In this document: positions 1 to 10,649 of the stretch, in pieces | Layout of the letters: each line of letters opens with the position of its first letter | Position numbering within the stretch: the first letter of the stretch is position 1 | Assembly: GCA_028023455.1 (NCBI GenBank) | Contig: JAQFVV010000073.1 | Location: 915,001-979,000 of the forward strand | Direction of reading: 5' to 3' | Source: Epiperipatus broadwayi | Lineage: Eukaryota > Onychophora > Udeonychophora > Euonychophora > Peripatidae | Length of the DNA: 64,000 nucleotides | Notes under the pieces: model-generated | Databases searched by the model: none | The model's input: the letters and a program-made list of their open reading frames with translations, nothing else | Told to the model about the DNA's origin: nothing | Made by a program: the position numbers and the translations under genes

Positions 1-107
1 CTCAATTTTAATAAGAAAATAGCTAGAGATTTCTAATGAATAATAAAATAACAGTCAGTTAAAAAGATAATAAATATACAGTTCTGCTTACCAGAAAATA
101 ATAAGTT

Positions 108-109
<2 letters not shown>

Positions 110-147
<38 letters not shown>

Positions 148-166
148 AAATGATTTTATATATATA

Positions 167-211
<45 letters not shown>

Positions 212-230
212 AAAGGATTTGAACTATATT
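110..230. repeat. Duplicated (AT)n microsatellite block
   Basis: Two AT runs (about 110-141 and 158-204) are each followed by the same A-rich flank (AAATTAAAAA then GATTT). The unit of AT run plus flank therefore looks duplicated in tandem. No coding content. Confidence 0.85.
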
Positions 231-1525
231 AAGTTTAGTATAGACAATAGCCTTTATTTGAATATTATATATACACGTGTGTGTATAAAATCAAACAAAA
301 TAATATATAGTAACACCTAATGCTGCAATTAACCCTACAATTTTTAAAATATCAATTTATAAGTAAAAAAAAAAAAAACTAGCCAGTTCAGTATGACCTC
401 CAGCTAAATAACATTTTACTATAAAATGCAACTCAGAATGGGAGTCAATTTTTATATATTGGTATTATGAAAATTATAATATTAATTTCAGTATTTTATT
501 GTATATATATATATTAGTTTTATTCTTTACTATTTTAATTAAATGTTATTGTTTCCATTATGTTGAAATAAAGTGTATATTATTTGCAAATCACACTTCT
601 GAATTTCTGTTTTTTTTTTCATGCACTTTTGAGTAAACTAGCTTAACAGAACTTTTGAAATGGAATTGTTGAAGAATGGATATGCATATATAATTATTTT
701 TATATAAACTGTGGCACAAATGCAATACTTGGCCCATAGTTTTTTTTTAATTTTTATGTTGAATTTATTTACAATGTGATAACTTTTTAAATAGTAAAAT
801 AAATATATAGTTTTATACATGCATCAACTTTTATTTAAATATAAACAGTATATTTTGAATTATACTTTTTATTCAGCTTAAACCAAATATGTAAATAAAT
901 TGTAAATGATAATTGACTTTATACTGAAGACTATACACGTATATTATAAGTATGTTTATTTAAATATTTTTCCAAGAATACAATAATGGAAAATCATTTG
1001 CATCAAATAGGTTTTCATATGCAAATAAATATAAATTTATAAATGAGATTATAAATGCAAATATATTTTGATATTTATAGTTAGTTTATATAATATTTTG
1101 CAAATATAAGACGTTCTTTATATATTTTGATATTTTATATATTTACTTACAAATGGTTGAATAAACAGATTTCATTATATATACATGCACCACTTTTATT
1201 TCCATTATGATAATCAGGGTACATTCGTGTACAATATATTTATAAATGCTATAGATACAGTACATAGTATTAATTTTTCTAACATAAGAATTTTATCCAG
1301 ATGTGTCATCTCCAACAGAGTAGTCATTGAGATTTTTAAAAGGCCAGATTGTATCTACAAACATGACGATACATGCAAATTACATTCTATTTGGAATTTT
1401 TTTTTAAATAAAAACCTCATTAATCTAAATACTTTTCATAATTATTATTTCTATTTTCTATTAATAGAATATTCATTATTGTTATACGTCACTGTTTACA
1501 GCATCTCTACAATTATTTTATATTT
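231..1525. other. AT-rich spacer, no gene seen
   Basis: Only short AT runs, poly-A/T and chance reading frames are visible. The 118-codon frame at 1185-1541 (+) has AT-driven composition (F, I, Y, N, L) and no recognisable motif, so it is not called as a gene. Confidence 0.6.
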
Positions 1526-1530
1526 GTTAT

Positions 1531-1571
1531 CCAGATGTTGACCAGTGTGAATTGGTCGAAACCGTATCTGG
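1531..1571 (+). other. Nested hairpin with GAAAC motif
   Basis: CCAGAT (1531-1536) pairs with ATCTGG (1566-1571). Inside it GACCA (1540-1544) pairs with TGGTC (1553-1557), followed directly by GAAAC (1558-1562). Short stems ending in CGAAAC are common in the terminal repeats of Penelope-like elements, some of which carry hammerhead ribozymes. The canonical CUGANGA core is not intact here, so this is at most a decayed relative. The function is inferred; the pairing is seen. Confidence 0.35.
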
Positions 1572-1821
1572 TTATTTTATTTATATCTGTAGCCTGTCAA
1601 ATTCTTTCTTTTAATATATATATATATGTTGGTATGAAGACTTTCACAGGTTACAGATATAAATCATATATTTTCCGATATATTTGTAATAAAAATTATA
1701 TATGGATGAAAATATATTATTTATATATGTACCATTAACATAAACTATGGAAATTATATATAATAAATACTGAGGTGTATTTATATATTACACATACGCA
1801 ATATATATAAAGTCATATATT

Positions 1822-2965
1822 GTGTGATTTGTTTTAGGCCCGTATCACAGATGTATAATATAGGGAGCATAACAATAGCTCTAACAAGCTCTTATTGATA
1901 AGTATCATAAGAAAAAGCATTTAAAATCTCCATCTAGAATTGTCCTTATCCTCAGACCAATCTATTTTGATTTTTTGGCTCACCCCAGTGAGGAGCTGGG
2001 ACATTCAGACACTAGATCTTGTAAATTTCTTTAAATCCAGGCTATTTAACTTAAATAGCTATATAGATCTGAAGACACATCAGCCTCACCATATATTAAT
2101 AACCTCAGCAATATAACATTTCAAACGTCTCAAGGGAAAAATTATAATAATTAATAAAGCAAATAATATATTGTCTAACTTATTTTAAGCTTAAATTACA
2201 AATATGTATTATAGTAAATGTACCAATAGCTCCAATAACCTCTTATTGATAAGTGCCCACAATCTCTATCTAGAATCATCCCTATCCTCAGACCAATCAG
2301 TTTCAAGCTTTTGGCTCACCTTAGTGAGGAGCTAGGACATTCAAACACTAGATCTAAAATACCAATTCAATCAAATACCAGCACTTAACTAATACATAAT
2401 TATTAAGTAGAAAATCTAAAATTTTCAGACATGTAAATGTCTTTAAATTCAGATATCTAACTTAATTAATTATATGAGTCTGAAAACACTTCAGCATCAC
2501 CATATATTAATAGCCTCAGCAATATAAGCCTACCAAAGCCTCAAAGGCAAAATGATAATAATCAATAAAGCAAGTCATATAGCATGACTTGTTTTAAGCT
2601 TATATTACAGATATGTAATGTAGGGATCATACCAAAAGCTTTAACAAGCTCTTATTGATAATTGCCACAAAAATTTAAGTTATTTAAGTTAGATAACTGG
2701 ATTTAAAGACATTTACATGTTTAAAAATTTCCAATTTTTTATTTAATAGTTACATATTTGGTAAGTGCTGGTTTTTGAGTTGGTATTTTAGATCTAATGT
2801 CTTTATAAACTAGCTCCTCATTGAGGTGAGCCAAAATCTTGAAACCAATTGGTCTGAGGATAGGGATAATTCTAGATAGAGATTTTAAATGTTTTCTTTA
2901 GTGGCACTTATCAATGAGAGCTTGTTAGAGCTATTGGTATACTCCATTTTTGTTTCCTATGATCT
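1822..2965. repeat. R1 repeat array: three direct units and one inverted unit
   Basis: A unit of about 0.35-0.4 kb begins near 1822 and repeats near 2173 and 2580. The third unit is cut short and joined to an inverted unit (about 2681-2965). Diagnostic shared blocks are AACAAGCTCTTATTGATAAG, TATCCTCAGACCAAT, a GTGAGGAGCT motif preceded by GGCTCACC, and AGATCT near the unit middle. The same family recurs in opposite orientation at 14740-15180 and 21935-22605. No protein motif is visible. It could be modules of a larger non-autonomous element or a dispersed minisatellite. I do not recognise the family. Confidence 0.8.
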
Positions 2966-4065
2966 TATAGGGAAATCAGATTTAGAGAATGATAACAGTG
3001 AGAATGAATATTTAATCCATGAAATATTTATCTTACCTTTTTTAAATTGGCCATAATTTAGTCACAAAACAGAATTACCAAGTATTCATTTAATTAACTT
3101 TTTAAATGATTAACCTCATCACAAATATGCAATATTCAAATTATGCATTTTGGAGTAATAAATGTTTCAAATGCTATCTACATTAAATTTGCTTCATTGT
3201 CTTCAATTTGATGTTTACTGTCATAATTATCTTTGTACAAATTTACTTAACATATGGGATTATTGTCATCAGAAGAAAATGGTTTTCTTTTTGACAATGT
3301 TATTTACAGTAACTTTGATACTATCAGATGTTGAACTGAATTTAATATAGGTGGCATACAAATAGTTCAACACTATAAAACATTATATTATTTAGCATTA
3401 AAATATTTTAATATACACATATTATTTTCAACCATTCTGATTATATTGCAGAATAAAATTTTGCTCCTAAGTTTAAGCCATTTTTGTATGACAATAATTT
3501 CTTTTTACATCTTTCCAGAAATTTCTCTAATATTATCTACTCATCTTATTTTCTCTTATTTTGTATTAAAACCTCTTAAGATATAATTTAAAGCTTCAGA
3601 GGTCCACCTACTGAGATTTCTTTTAGTAACACATCCATCCCTGCTTTATTTTAGTCTATTATGATTGATATCTCAGTCATCTATTTTTCAATCCCTTTTT
3701 TGTTAATCTTAACTTACACTCTTACGTATTTTATTATTTGATGTAAAGTCTCTGTCTTGGTCCTCTAGTGTTCAATAGAGCAACTGACATCAAACATTTG
3801 TTAACAACATCCTATAGAATTTTACATGCAAATAACATTTATTTTTAATATTAAACTATTACTAAAAAATATTTTCAAGTTATTTCTGTGATTAAATTCA
3901 ATCATCATGTTTGATTAAAGTATTTATTATTGTTTATATTTTTATCAATTTATAGTTCTATTTTCATGATTTGTTCTGATCCTTTTTTTGCAACATAGTA
4001 TGTAAGATTGAAGCATTAATTGTAAAGAAAAGTTCATTATCTATGAAGAGATACAGACAAATAAA
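2966..4065. other. AT-rich spacer, nothing recognisable
   Basis: No repeat matching the other families and no supported protein similarity on either strand. The minus strand of 3540-3790 has slightly lower AT content and fragmentary peptide-like stretches, but nothing I can assign. Confidence 0.5.
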
Positions 4066-4069
4066 AAAT

Positions 4070-4860
4070 TGTACATATATCTTGGACTATTTCCATTATA
4101 TTATACATTGAATGTTTTAAGAATTTTTTTAAAACATTTAAATCTTCTAATTACATTCAACTAATAATAGCACACATGTAAGTAGATACACAACAACAGA
4201 TGATATTGGTTTTTCTAGTTTCATTATTACTCTTGGAATCAGACCAAGAACTTCATATTTTAAGATATTGAATTTTAAAGTAGTCTAACCAACTAAACCA
4301 TTATACCAAATCCAACAATCAGTAAAAAATACATATACTTATCTATGAGGTATCCTCCTGACATTTTCACTTTTTCCTAAGAATAAAGTTAATTGATGTC
4401 TTTTAGACATAATATATAGTCACACTATATTAGCTTATGGGGGTTACCATTACCATGTTAGGTTGAAGTTTCTTCTTCAGATGGCAAATCCCAAATGTTA
4501 GTTCAGTGTAACTATACATAATGTTTGGAAAGCACTAATTAACTCTGGTTTTAGACAAAAATGAAGAAATCAGGAGTTTCATATATGTATATAAAATTTC
4601 TACTGACTTTTGCCTTTCGATGAATGGTTCAGTTGGATAGAATGGTAGTTAAAATTCAATATTCAAAAATCTAAAAGTTCAGTTTTATTTCTCATGCTAA
4701 CACTGTCAATGGTTATTCCAGTGACACGTGAAGAAGAGAAGAGAATAATATCACTCAAACCTTTGTGTATATACTAACTTGTGTGCAGATGAAAGTTATT
4801 TGAAAATATTAAGACATTCTATATTTAATGTTAGATGACAGAAAAAGTCCCTATAAATAG
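4070..4860. repeat. Diverged copy of the foldback family
   Basis: The left side carries TTGGACTATTTCCATTATA (4083-4101). The right side carries the inverse, AGATGACAGAAAAAGTCC (about 4834-4851). An internal block (4715-4790, GACACGTGAAGAAGAGAAGAGAATAATATC and following, then ATATACTAACTTGTGTG) matches the inside of the better preserved copies at 40366-40793 and 59882-60455. The copy is heavily mutated. Confidence 0.5.
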
Positions 4861-7405
4861 AACTAAAATGGCATTATCACATATATTCAAGAAAACAAAA
4901 AAATGTCTATATTTTTTCATTTTTATCCATAAAAGTATTTACTATAAAAGTGTGAATAGTTTTAATAATAATGACCATTGGCCATTCATCCTTACCAAAG
5001 TTAATTATTTTAAGATTCACTATATAGATTAATTACTGCCATTGCATTTGAATAAATATTATTCAGACTTTGAGACTCTGTCATGATATTTCAAAGTTTT
5101 AATTATACAAAAAATTATCATAAATTCTAGTATTATTTCTACAAATTGAAAAATGGTGACATATTCATTAATCCTTTTTAAAAGTTTTTAACACTTGATC
5201 AGGATATACTATAGTATAACCATATGTATAATTCAATGTCTTCATTACCTTTTGAGAATTCATTTTAATGCAATAAGACTATGAGTCAACTTTTATCTCT
5301 TTTTTGCACTTCTTAAGCAATTTTATTTTATTTTCATTTATTTTTGATGAACCTGGTTCTTCATTGGAGTTCTATTCAAATAAGAATTGCATTAAAATGT
5401 GCAAAAATGAGAAGTGATGTTAATATATTATCATCAATTGTAAATTCATTTTCTTCTTTGATGACTTGAGTGCAAATTTTTTTATATATCTTAACAGGAA
5501 AGAAGACAGGGAACTTTATAATTTCAATATCTTATTTTCCTTTCTTCTTAAACATCATTGCAACTATCATATTTTTCCATTCATCTAATATGTTAATATA
5601 TTTGGTGTATAGCTTTCTAACAATTTCTCTACCTCTTATCTACTTTTTTTAAAATATTTATAATAAGGATATCAATTCTTGGAGCATTTTTTTTCTTCAT
5701 TGACTGAATAACTTTAATCTAACTCTCTTCACTTAAAATAATTGTTTTTTTAAAAAAAATGCTATACTTGTGGGCCTATTTTGTTTTATTGTTTTCTATA
5801 AAAATCTTCTATACACTTCATGATGTCATCTAGTTTTTATGTAATAATAACATCGTATTTATAAAATGACTTTCATTCCAATACCTAAATGTCATATCTT
5901 TAAGATTTTTATTCAGTATTATAGCGTGTATATACATTTTTATTGAAGTTATATTTTTACTATTTTCTTTTCTGAAACATTCTACTTTTTTTTTAATATT
6001 GTTGATACTAATAAAAAAATCCTGGAAAATTGCTATTTTTTATTGTTTGTTATTCTTGTTAATATTAATTTCCTTGTTTGATAGTTTCTTTTATTCATGT
6101 ACTTATTTTTGGTAATTTATGTCTCCTTTTTTTAAATTAAATAAAATATAACAATAATTAATTATTAACTTTAATTATTTTATTATCGCAAAATAAACTA
6201 CCTTTCAACAGTTTATAATAATTAACAATATTTTTTTATTTTATTTTCTAGAAGAACTACCAATTCTATAGTGATAAAAACTAAAAATAAAATCGTCTCT
6301 GTAGTTGTAACTGGGAAACAACTTCTATTTCTAACTTGCTAAACTATTGTTTAAGCTTCTATTATTTATTTAATTAAAATAAAGAATTATTAAACATTTT
6401 AAGTTAATTCTTACACCAAAAAAATTGTTAATGTTGTATCTAATAATATTTTGTCCATTTTTCTTTTAATGTATAATAAAAATCTGTTAATGACAATGCT
6501 TTGTATAGTTTAATGGATAGAGGGACAAATGTAAAATCTAAAAATTTCTGGTACTAAGCCTAATTGGACACTTCCGGTGCTCAAACATCACATGATCTGT
6601 TAAATAAATAACTGTTGAATTATTTTTATTTACCTAACAATATTAATGGTCAATTGTAGCAATAAAAGTAAACAAATAGGCACATAAAAATAATTGTGTA
6701 GTTTATTGATAAGGAATTTACAATATACTTGACTACCAGGAATGACAGAGCTGGGTCAACAATCCAGAGATCTTGAGATATAAAATTTTCTACTTCTTAA
6801 CTCCAAAATTTTACAAATTAAAATATCTTACAATCCACATTGTATTTGATATAACTAATAATTATCAAATAATGAAGGTAGTAACAAATTAAATTAATAT
6901 TAAATTAATACTCCTAACATTTAAAAATATTTCAATCTATTTAATTAAAACTTGCAGACTATGTAAGTTATCAAATGGTTAGTAATAAAGAGATTGTTTG
7001 ACATGTTAACACCAGAAATGACAGGGATGAGCTTTGATCTAAGGAACTTCAACTTTTAAGATCATACTCTACAATGGTCCTAAACTAAACAGGTGACTGA
7101 TTATAATAATACTATAATAAATAAATAACATTACAAATTTTAATGCCAACTCACTTGAGCTTATATGTATGCATTTGAGTAAATTATTAAGTTATTTTTA
7201 TAGACAATATATAATATAAAAATTTTAATGGATGTTTTAGATGTAAATATTTAATCTGTAGAATTATCATTTATAATTTCTTAATTAGAAAGCACTTACC
7301 TAGAACAGACGTTAATGAAAGCCAACTGCTACAGGCCAAGGGTTAAAGTAAATCTGTCAGACTGATTGCCTTCAAAAGGAGGATCCCTCTACATAATCAA
7401 TATTT
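4861..7405. other. AT-rich spacer with minor repeats, no gene seen
   Basis: Short reading frames here are poor in G/C codons and carry no motif. A block at 5345-5375 (GATGAACCTGGTTCTTCATT) resembles 8594-8615, suggesting small shared repeat scraps. CATTTTAATGCAAT at 5262 is matched in reverse by ATTGCATTAAAATG at 5386. Imperfect direct similarity (ACCAGAAATGACAG-like) joins about 6735-6750 and 7008-7023. Confidence 0.5.
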
Positions 7406-7406
7406 T

Positions 7407-7432
<26 letters not shown>
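7406..7432. repeat. (AT)n microsatellite
   Basis: Short uninterrupted AT run following ATTTTC. Confidence 0.9.
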
Positions 7433-7437
<5 letters not shown>

Positions 7438-8108
7438 AGTTTGTTTTATATTGTTTCTGTTTACAATAATCTAAATTTTTATAAGTTGTCTACTGGATTT
7501 TAAATAAATTAATGGCACAATGTTTTATTTTATTGTTACTGTTGTCTTTATCTTATAATATATCAATATTGGAATAATAGTATTTATTCATTTTTTAGCC
7601 TTTCTGTTAATTCATGTTGTATCTGAAATTTTTTAGATCATTTCAAGACTCAATTAACCTTAACGAAACAGATAACTATCTATATAAATTAAACAAAGGC
7701 AATTTCCAACAGAATGAATTGTGTCTTTAATACGTTCATAAAAAGGTTTACCATGTACTTTTTTTTCTTTTGTAAAAATAAAGGTATTAAAATGAAAATC
7801 TTTAGTTTAAACAAATTACTTTTGCTTGATAAATCCAAATAAACTTACATCAATAATATACTTTTTATCAATATTTTAAATTTACTTCAACATCACTGCT
7901 TGCTTTAATAAAATGCACTTTTGTATGCTAAGTCTTGTGAAGAAATGTAATTATTAAATTATAATTAACAAATATTTATATATTACTATATTTATTTTTT
8001 AAAGCAATAATAATTACAATTGTTAAATATACATTTTTTTTCTTAAAAATAAAAGAATGTATTTTGATAAGATTAAACATCTTTATTATAACTAAATATA
8101 AGTGAGTG

Positions 8109-8109
<1 letters not shown>

Positions 8110-8183
<74 letters not shown>
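8110..8183. repeat. (AT)n microsatellite, ~36 units
   Basis: Uninterrupted AT dinucleotide tract. It creates a spurious tyrosine/isoleucine reading frame on the minus strand (7976-8212), which is not a gene. Confidence 0.95.
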
Positions 8184-8184
<1 letters not shown>

Positions 8185-8269
8185 TCAATAGATGGTGTTT
8201 TACCAAAACCACTGAACAAGTGTATATTTGTTTACATAAACGTCAAAAGAGTCAGAATTCACTATCTCT

Positions 8270-8420
8270 TTCATTTGCCCACCCTCAGATCAGCTGATTT
8301 CAAGCTAATTTGCTATCATCAGTGAAGTATAGGGCTAGAAATTAGACCTAAACACTGACTCCAAGCGTTTCTGCAAAAAGTTTCTATCAGTTTGCAAGCG
8401 TGAATTTTTCAGACTTATTG
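8270..8420. repeat. Fragment related to the arms of the 17.9-18.4 kb hairpin element
   Basis: CAAGCTAATTTGCTATCATC followed by AGTGAAG (about 8302-8330) resembles the arms at 17895-17915 and 18388-18415 (CAAGCTTATTGCTTTCATCA and its reverse). Only one arm is evident here. Confidence 0.4.
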
Positions 8421-8429
8421 CAGTGCTTA

Positions 8430-9160
8430 CATATGTATGATCATTTTTTTTTATTGATTGGCTTTCTTTCCTCATGTATAACATCCTACATTTTTTAAAA
8501 AAAGTATTTCAATAATTGTTCTTATATTTTTATACTTCAAGTATATGAGTAAAAATCATTAGAAAAATATAGAGTTGACTTTTAACATGTATTTCGATGA
8601 AACCTGTTCTTCACTGAGTTCAAATTATCCTATAAATTTATAAATATAATTATTATTGTTTATGTATTTATTTAATGTGTATTATATAAATTTATTTTAA
8701 ATGTATTTGGTGCAATTGGTAGAACCTTACACTTGGGACAGGCAGGTTCCAAAAAGTCCCAAGATCAATTTTAGCACTTGAACTTCTGCATTTTGACTAA
8801 ACTAGCCTGTTCAATTAGCCCTGGTGTTTTCAAAATCCTTAAATAATATTACTACTCATCATATTTATTTAATGTTTATGTTATCTTGCATAGGATTAGG
8901 GAAAGTTAAATTGCAAAAACAATCATCAGTGAAAATTATATTTGATTAATAATACTAAAAATAGATATGATAATACCTAATCAAAAAACATTTATTTAAA
9001 TATGGTACTCATAAAGTGAATATACAGTTTACATTAAATAAATCCATAAATATTAGTGATTTTATTTAGCAACTTATGAATTAATTTTGAATACTTAATA
9101 GTATTCTTCTAATCAAATTGCATATTGAAATCATTTTAATTTAAGTTTATAATCTATGAG
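8430..9160. other. AT-rich spacer with tRNA-like patch
   Basis: Mostly featureless. The segment 8705-8770 has an A-box-like TGGTGCAATTGGTAGAACC followed by GGCAGGTTCC, loosely resembling a worn tRNA-derived SINE head, but the fold cannot be completed. Confidence 0.35.
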
Positions 9161-9175
9161 GAGAAAGGTATACTG

Positions 9176-10645
9176 ATGAAGCTTGAAGTGGGAATAGTAG
9201 ACTTGAGGAGTCAGTTGACACCAATACTAGGACAAATTAGTGAAATGAACTGTAAGATTTAGGTCATGAAGTCCCAGTCAGACCATTAATAAAATTAAGG
9301 CTGGGATAGAAGTTAAGCTTCAGCATATTAGTGAAGATCACTTAACATTTGAAAATGGTATGTTTAAGTCCATGAGCAAATCCACAGCCATGAGTAAAGT
9401 GGAATTATAGAAGATTAAAAAATTTCTGGATGAGATTATAAACAAGTCAAGTTGGAAGTAAAGGAATCAAAAAGTGTTAGTGCAAAATTTAAAGGTGATT
9501 TAGAGAGAGTACAGAGAGATGAAAGAATGATAAGTACCATGAAAGGCCAGATGAATTAAAGGGGTTGAAGGAAGTACAGAAAGAGATGGTGGAGAATGTA
9601 GTGGAGCAGATGCAGTTAGAGGCTGTGATTGGAAATATTCAGCTAAAAATGCTGGAGATTCAGGAGGTCCAAGTGGGAAATTATAATTATATGGGCCAAA
9701 GCACAAAATATTATGTGGATAAGATAGAGATCTCTGGTAAAGAAGTAGTTGCTTTAGATGGTAATTTTACTAGTCCCAATTAAGGCCAGATGTTTCCAAA
9801 GTTGTTAGGAAATGATCCAATAACCAATGATATGAAGAGTGCAGATGCTGTCATGAGTGGACCTATAGCGCTCAAGTTTTTGAAAATTAAACCATTTAAG
9901 GGGGGATATTTAAAAAACCCTCTAAATTTCTCCAAAAGCTGGAATAATTTGTTGCCTTATGCTCATTTTTTAGAGAGAAAAAAGCTTTTTATCTCTAGCA
10001 ACCACCTTTATGCTGCCACATAGACTGGTGACAGTCTCTGTTTGATTGTTCTCAAACATATGGAGACTTTATGCACTTGGTATTATCTAGTTTCTGGGGT
10101 GAAGATTGTTAAGATAACATACTCTATCAATCATCTGGGAAAAGTATAATGACAATAAAGATAGCTATAGACAATTTTTTCATGGACAGATGGGTTAAGC
10201 TTAAAACTTAGACTGCATTTCCATTGCCAGTGCACAATATAGTCAGGATCCTGAGGCATAATTTACCTCAACAGATTAGGCAGGTCTTAGTCACTGTTGA
10301 CAAATACACAATTGATGAGGTATCTGAGATCCTAGAGGATCTTGAGACAAGTGAGTATGATATGGAAACTAGATACAAAGGTGAAAAAGACACTAGAGAT
10401 TCTCATAATTATTCAGTTACAATGTTAATATTACACCCATAGGAGGCCCTTATCATGGTAGGGAATACCAGAATAGGAGTCATAGTCCTAAATGACCAGC
10501 TCCTTATCCTAAGATTAGTAATCACCTTGGTCTAGCTAATAAGAAACAAGATAGGGATCAATCTTCTGATAGTTGTTTCAACCATTCCCCACAATGGAGA
10601 CAAAAATTACAGAGAGTTTTAAGACCTACAGTGTGTGTAGTCTAA
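9176..10645 (+). pseudogene. Decayed gag gene of an LTR retrotransposon
   Basis: The stretch is less AT-rich than its surroundings. It reads as one protein broken by many stops and frameshifts. Part one (9176-9560, three frames) is charged and coiled-coil-like, e.g. MKLEVGIVDLRSQLTPILGQ and VKESKSVSAKFKGDLERVQR, as in many Gypsy-type Gag N-termini. Part two (about 9860-10020) contains a hydrophobic-aromatic block with NLLPYAHF and LYAAT, resembling the capsid-like core where W..LLPYA and the ..L.G.A segment occur. Part three (10224-10442) has LRHNLPQQIRQVLVTVDKY and a leucine/glutamate run, as in the capsid C-terminal half. A polar linker follows (NRSHSPK, LANKKQDRDQSS). No zinc knuckle, protease or reverse transcriptase is visible downstream, and no LTRs were found around it. 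It is an isolated relic; family assignment is by pattern recognition only. Confidence 0.5.
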
Positions 10646-10649
10646 AGCC

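Noticed and set aside
1185-1738. Two adjacent plus-strand frames (118 and 67 codons)
   Set aside because: No motif, AT-driven residues; the overlap falls in a hairpin.
3540-3790. Possible LINE endonuclease tail on the minus strand
   Set aside because: A few residues resemble RTE endonuclease ends but the order and spacing do not hold.
7976-8212. 78-codon Tyr/Ile-repeat frame
   Set aside because: Translation of an AT microsatellite; the same holds for frames at 38417-38698 and 42256-42474.
8705-8770. Possible third tRNA-derived SINE
   Set aside because: A- and B-box-like words are present but no anticodon arm or closing acceptor can be formed.
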